Assembly (NCBI GenBank): GCA_003647095.1
Contig: QMME01000276.1
Coordinates: forward strand, 1 to 5,899
From: Deltaproteobacteria bacterium
GTDB taxonomy: Bacteria > Myxococcota > B64-G9
DNA length: 5,899 nt
Reading direction: 5' to 3'
The notes under the pieces: generated by a model
What the model was told of the DNA's origin: nothing
Databases searched by the model: none
The model's input: the letters and a program-made list of their open reading frames with translations, nothing else
Shown: in pieces, positions 5,878 to 5,899 of the stretch
How the letters are laid out: each line of letters opens with the position of its first letter
Numbering within the stretch: position 1 is the first letter of the stretch
Translations under genes and position numbers: made by a program

Positions 5878-5899
5878 ATGCCAAGACCTGCAAGACAAG
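5878..5899 (+). CDS. Start of a gene cut by the window edge, possibly an IS200/REP-type tyrosine transposase
   Basis: An ATG at 5878 opens MPRPARQ before the window ends. This N-terminus resembles many REP-associated tyrosine (Y1) transposases, whose first residues are often MPR followed by a basic/aromatic stretch. It follows a sigma-54-like element and REP-like hairpins, which supports the idea. There is no Shine-Dalgarno upstream (GCTCAAC), and the predicted leader is very short. Seven residues cannot establish a family; this is a lead only. Confidence 0.3.

Noticed and set aside
1..5899. CRISPR arrays, tRNA or rRNA genes, complete insertion sequences
   Set aside because: No regularly spaced repeats, no tRNA-like cloverleaf or CCA end, no rRNA segments, and no paired terminal inverted repeats were seen.

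Overview
The window is GC-rich and densely coded. It looks like chromosomal DNA from a Gram-negative, proteobacterium-like organism, possibly of the old deltaproteobacterial group. The grounds are IspE (MEP pathway), three signal-peptide proteins with lipobox-like sites, a Pseudomonas/Burkholderia-type lipase, a sigma-54-like promoter, and an acidic Asp/Gly-rich lipoprotein linker. The taxonomic placement is inference; no rRNA or other marker is present.

Layout. Positions 1-406 (minus strand) hold the 5' part of ispE, which runs off the left edge. A 128-bp divergent region (407-534) carries a good sigma-70-type promoter for ispE lying almost on its start codon, a strong GC palindrome, and the Shine-Dalgarno of the rightward gene. 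From 535 to 5676, four plus-strand genes are packed with gaps of 1, 4 and 22 nt, so they are probably one operon. They encode (1) a 594-residue KamA/lysine 2,3-aminomutase-family radical SAM enzyme with a long N-terminal extension, (2) a small predicted lipoprotein, (3) a 509-residue predicted lipoprotein with a degenerate zincin-like HExxR motif, and (4) a secreted or lipid-anchored triacylglycerol-lipase-type alpha/beta hydrolase with an N-terminal PPC-like beta domain. Positions 5677-5877 are non-coding, with G/C-rich hairpins and a 12-nt direct repeat, followed by a sigma-54-like -24/-12 element. An ATG at 5878 opens a reading frame cut by the window edge after seven codons. Its first residues resemble IS200/REP-associated tyrosine transposases.

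How the genes may work together. Only ispE has a well-defined housekeeping role. The four-gene cluster has no pathway I recognise. It couples one cytoplasmic amino-acid aminomutase-type enzyme to three exported proteins. The active-site pattern of the aminomutase (Cys cluster, carboxylate-binding Arg and PLP Lys kept, lysine-side-chain Asp replaced by Lys) suggests a functional enzyme whose substrate is not lysine and may be acidic. The lipase has an intact Ser-Asp-His triad. A joint role for these proteins is a hypothesis based only on tight spacing.
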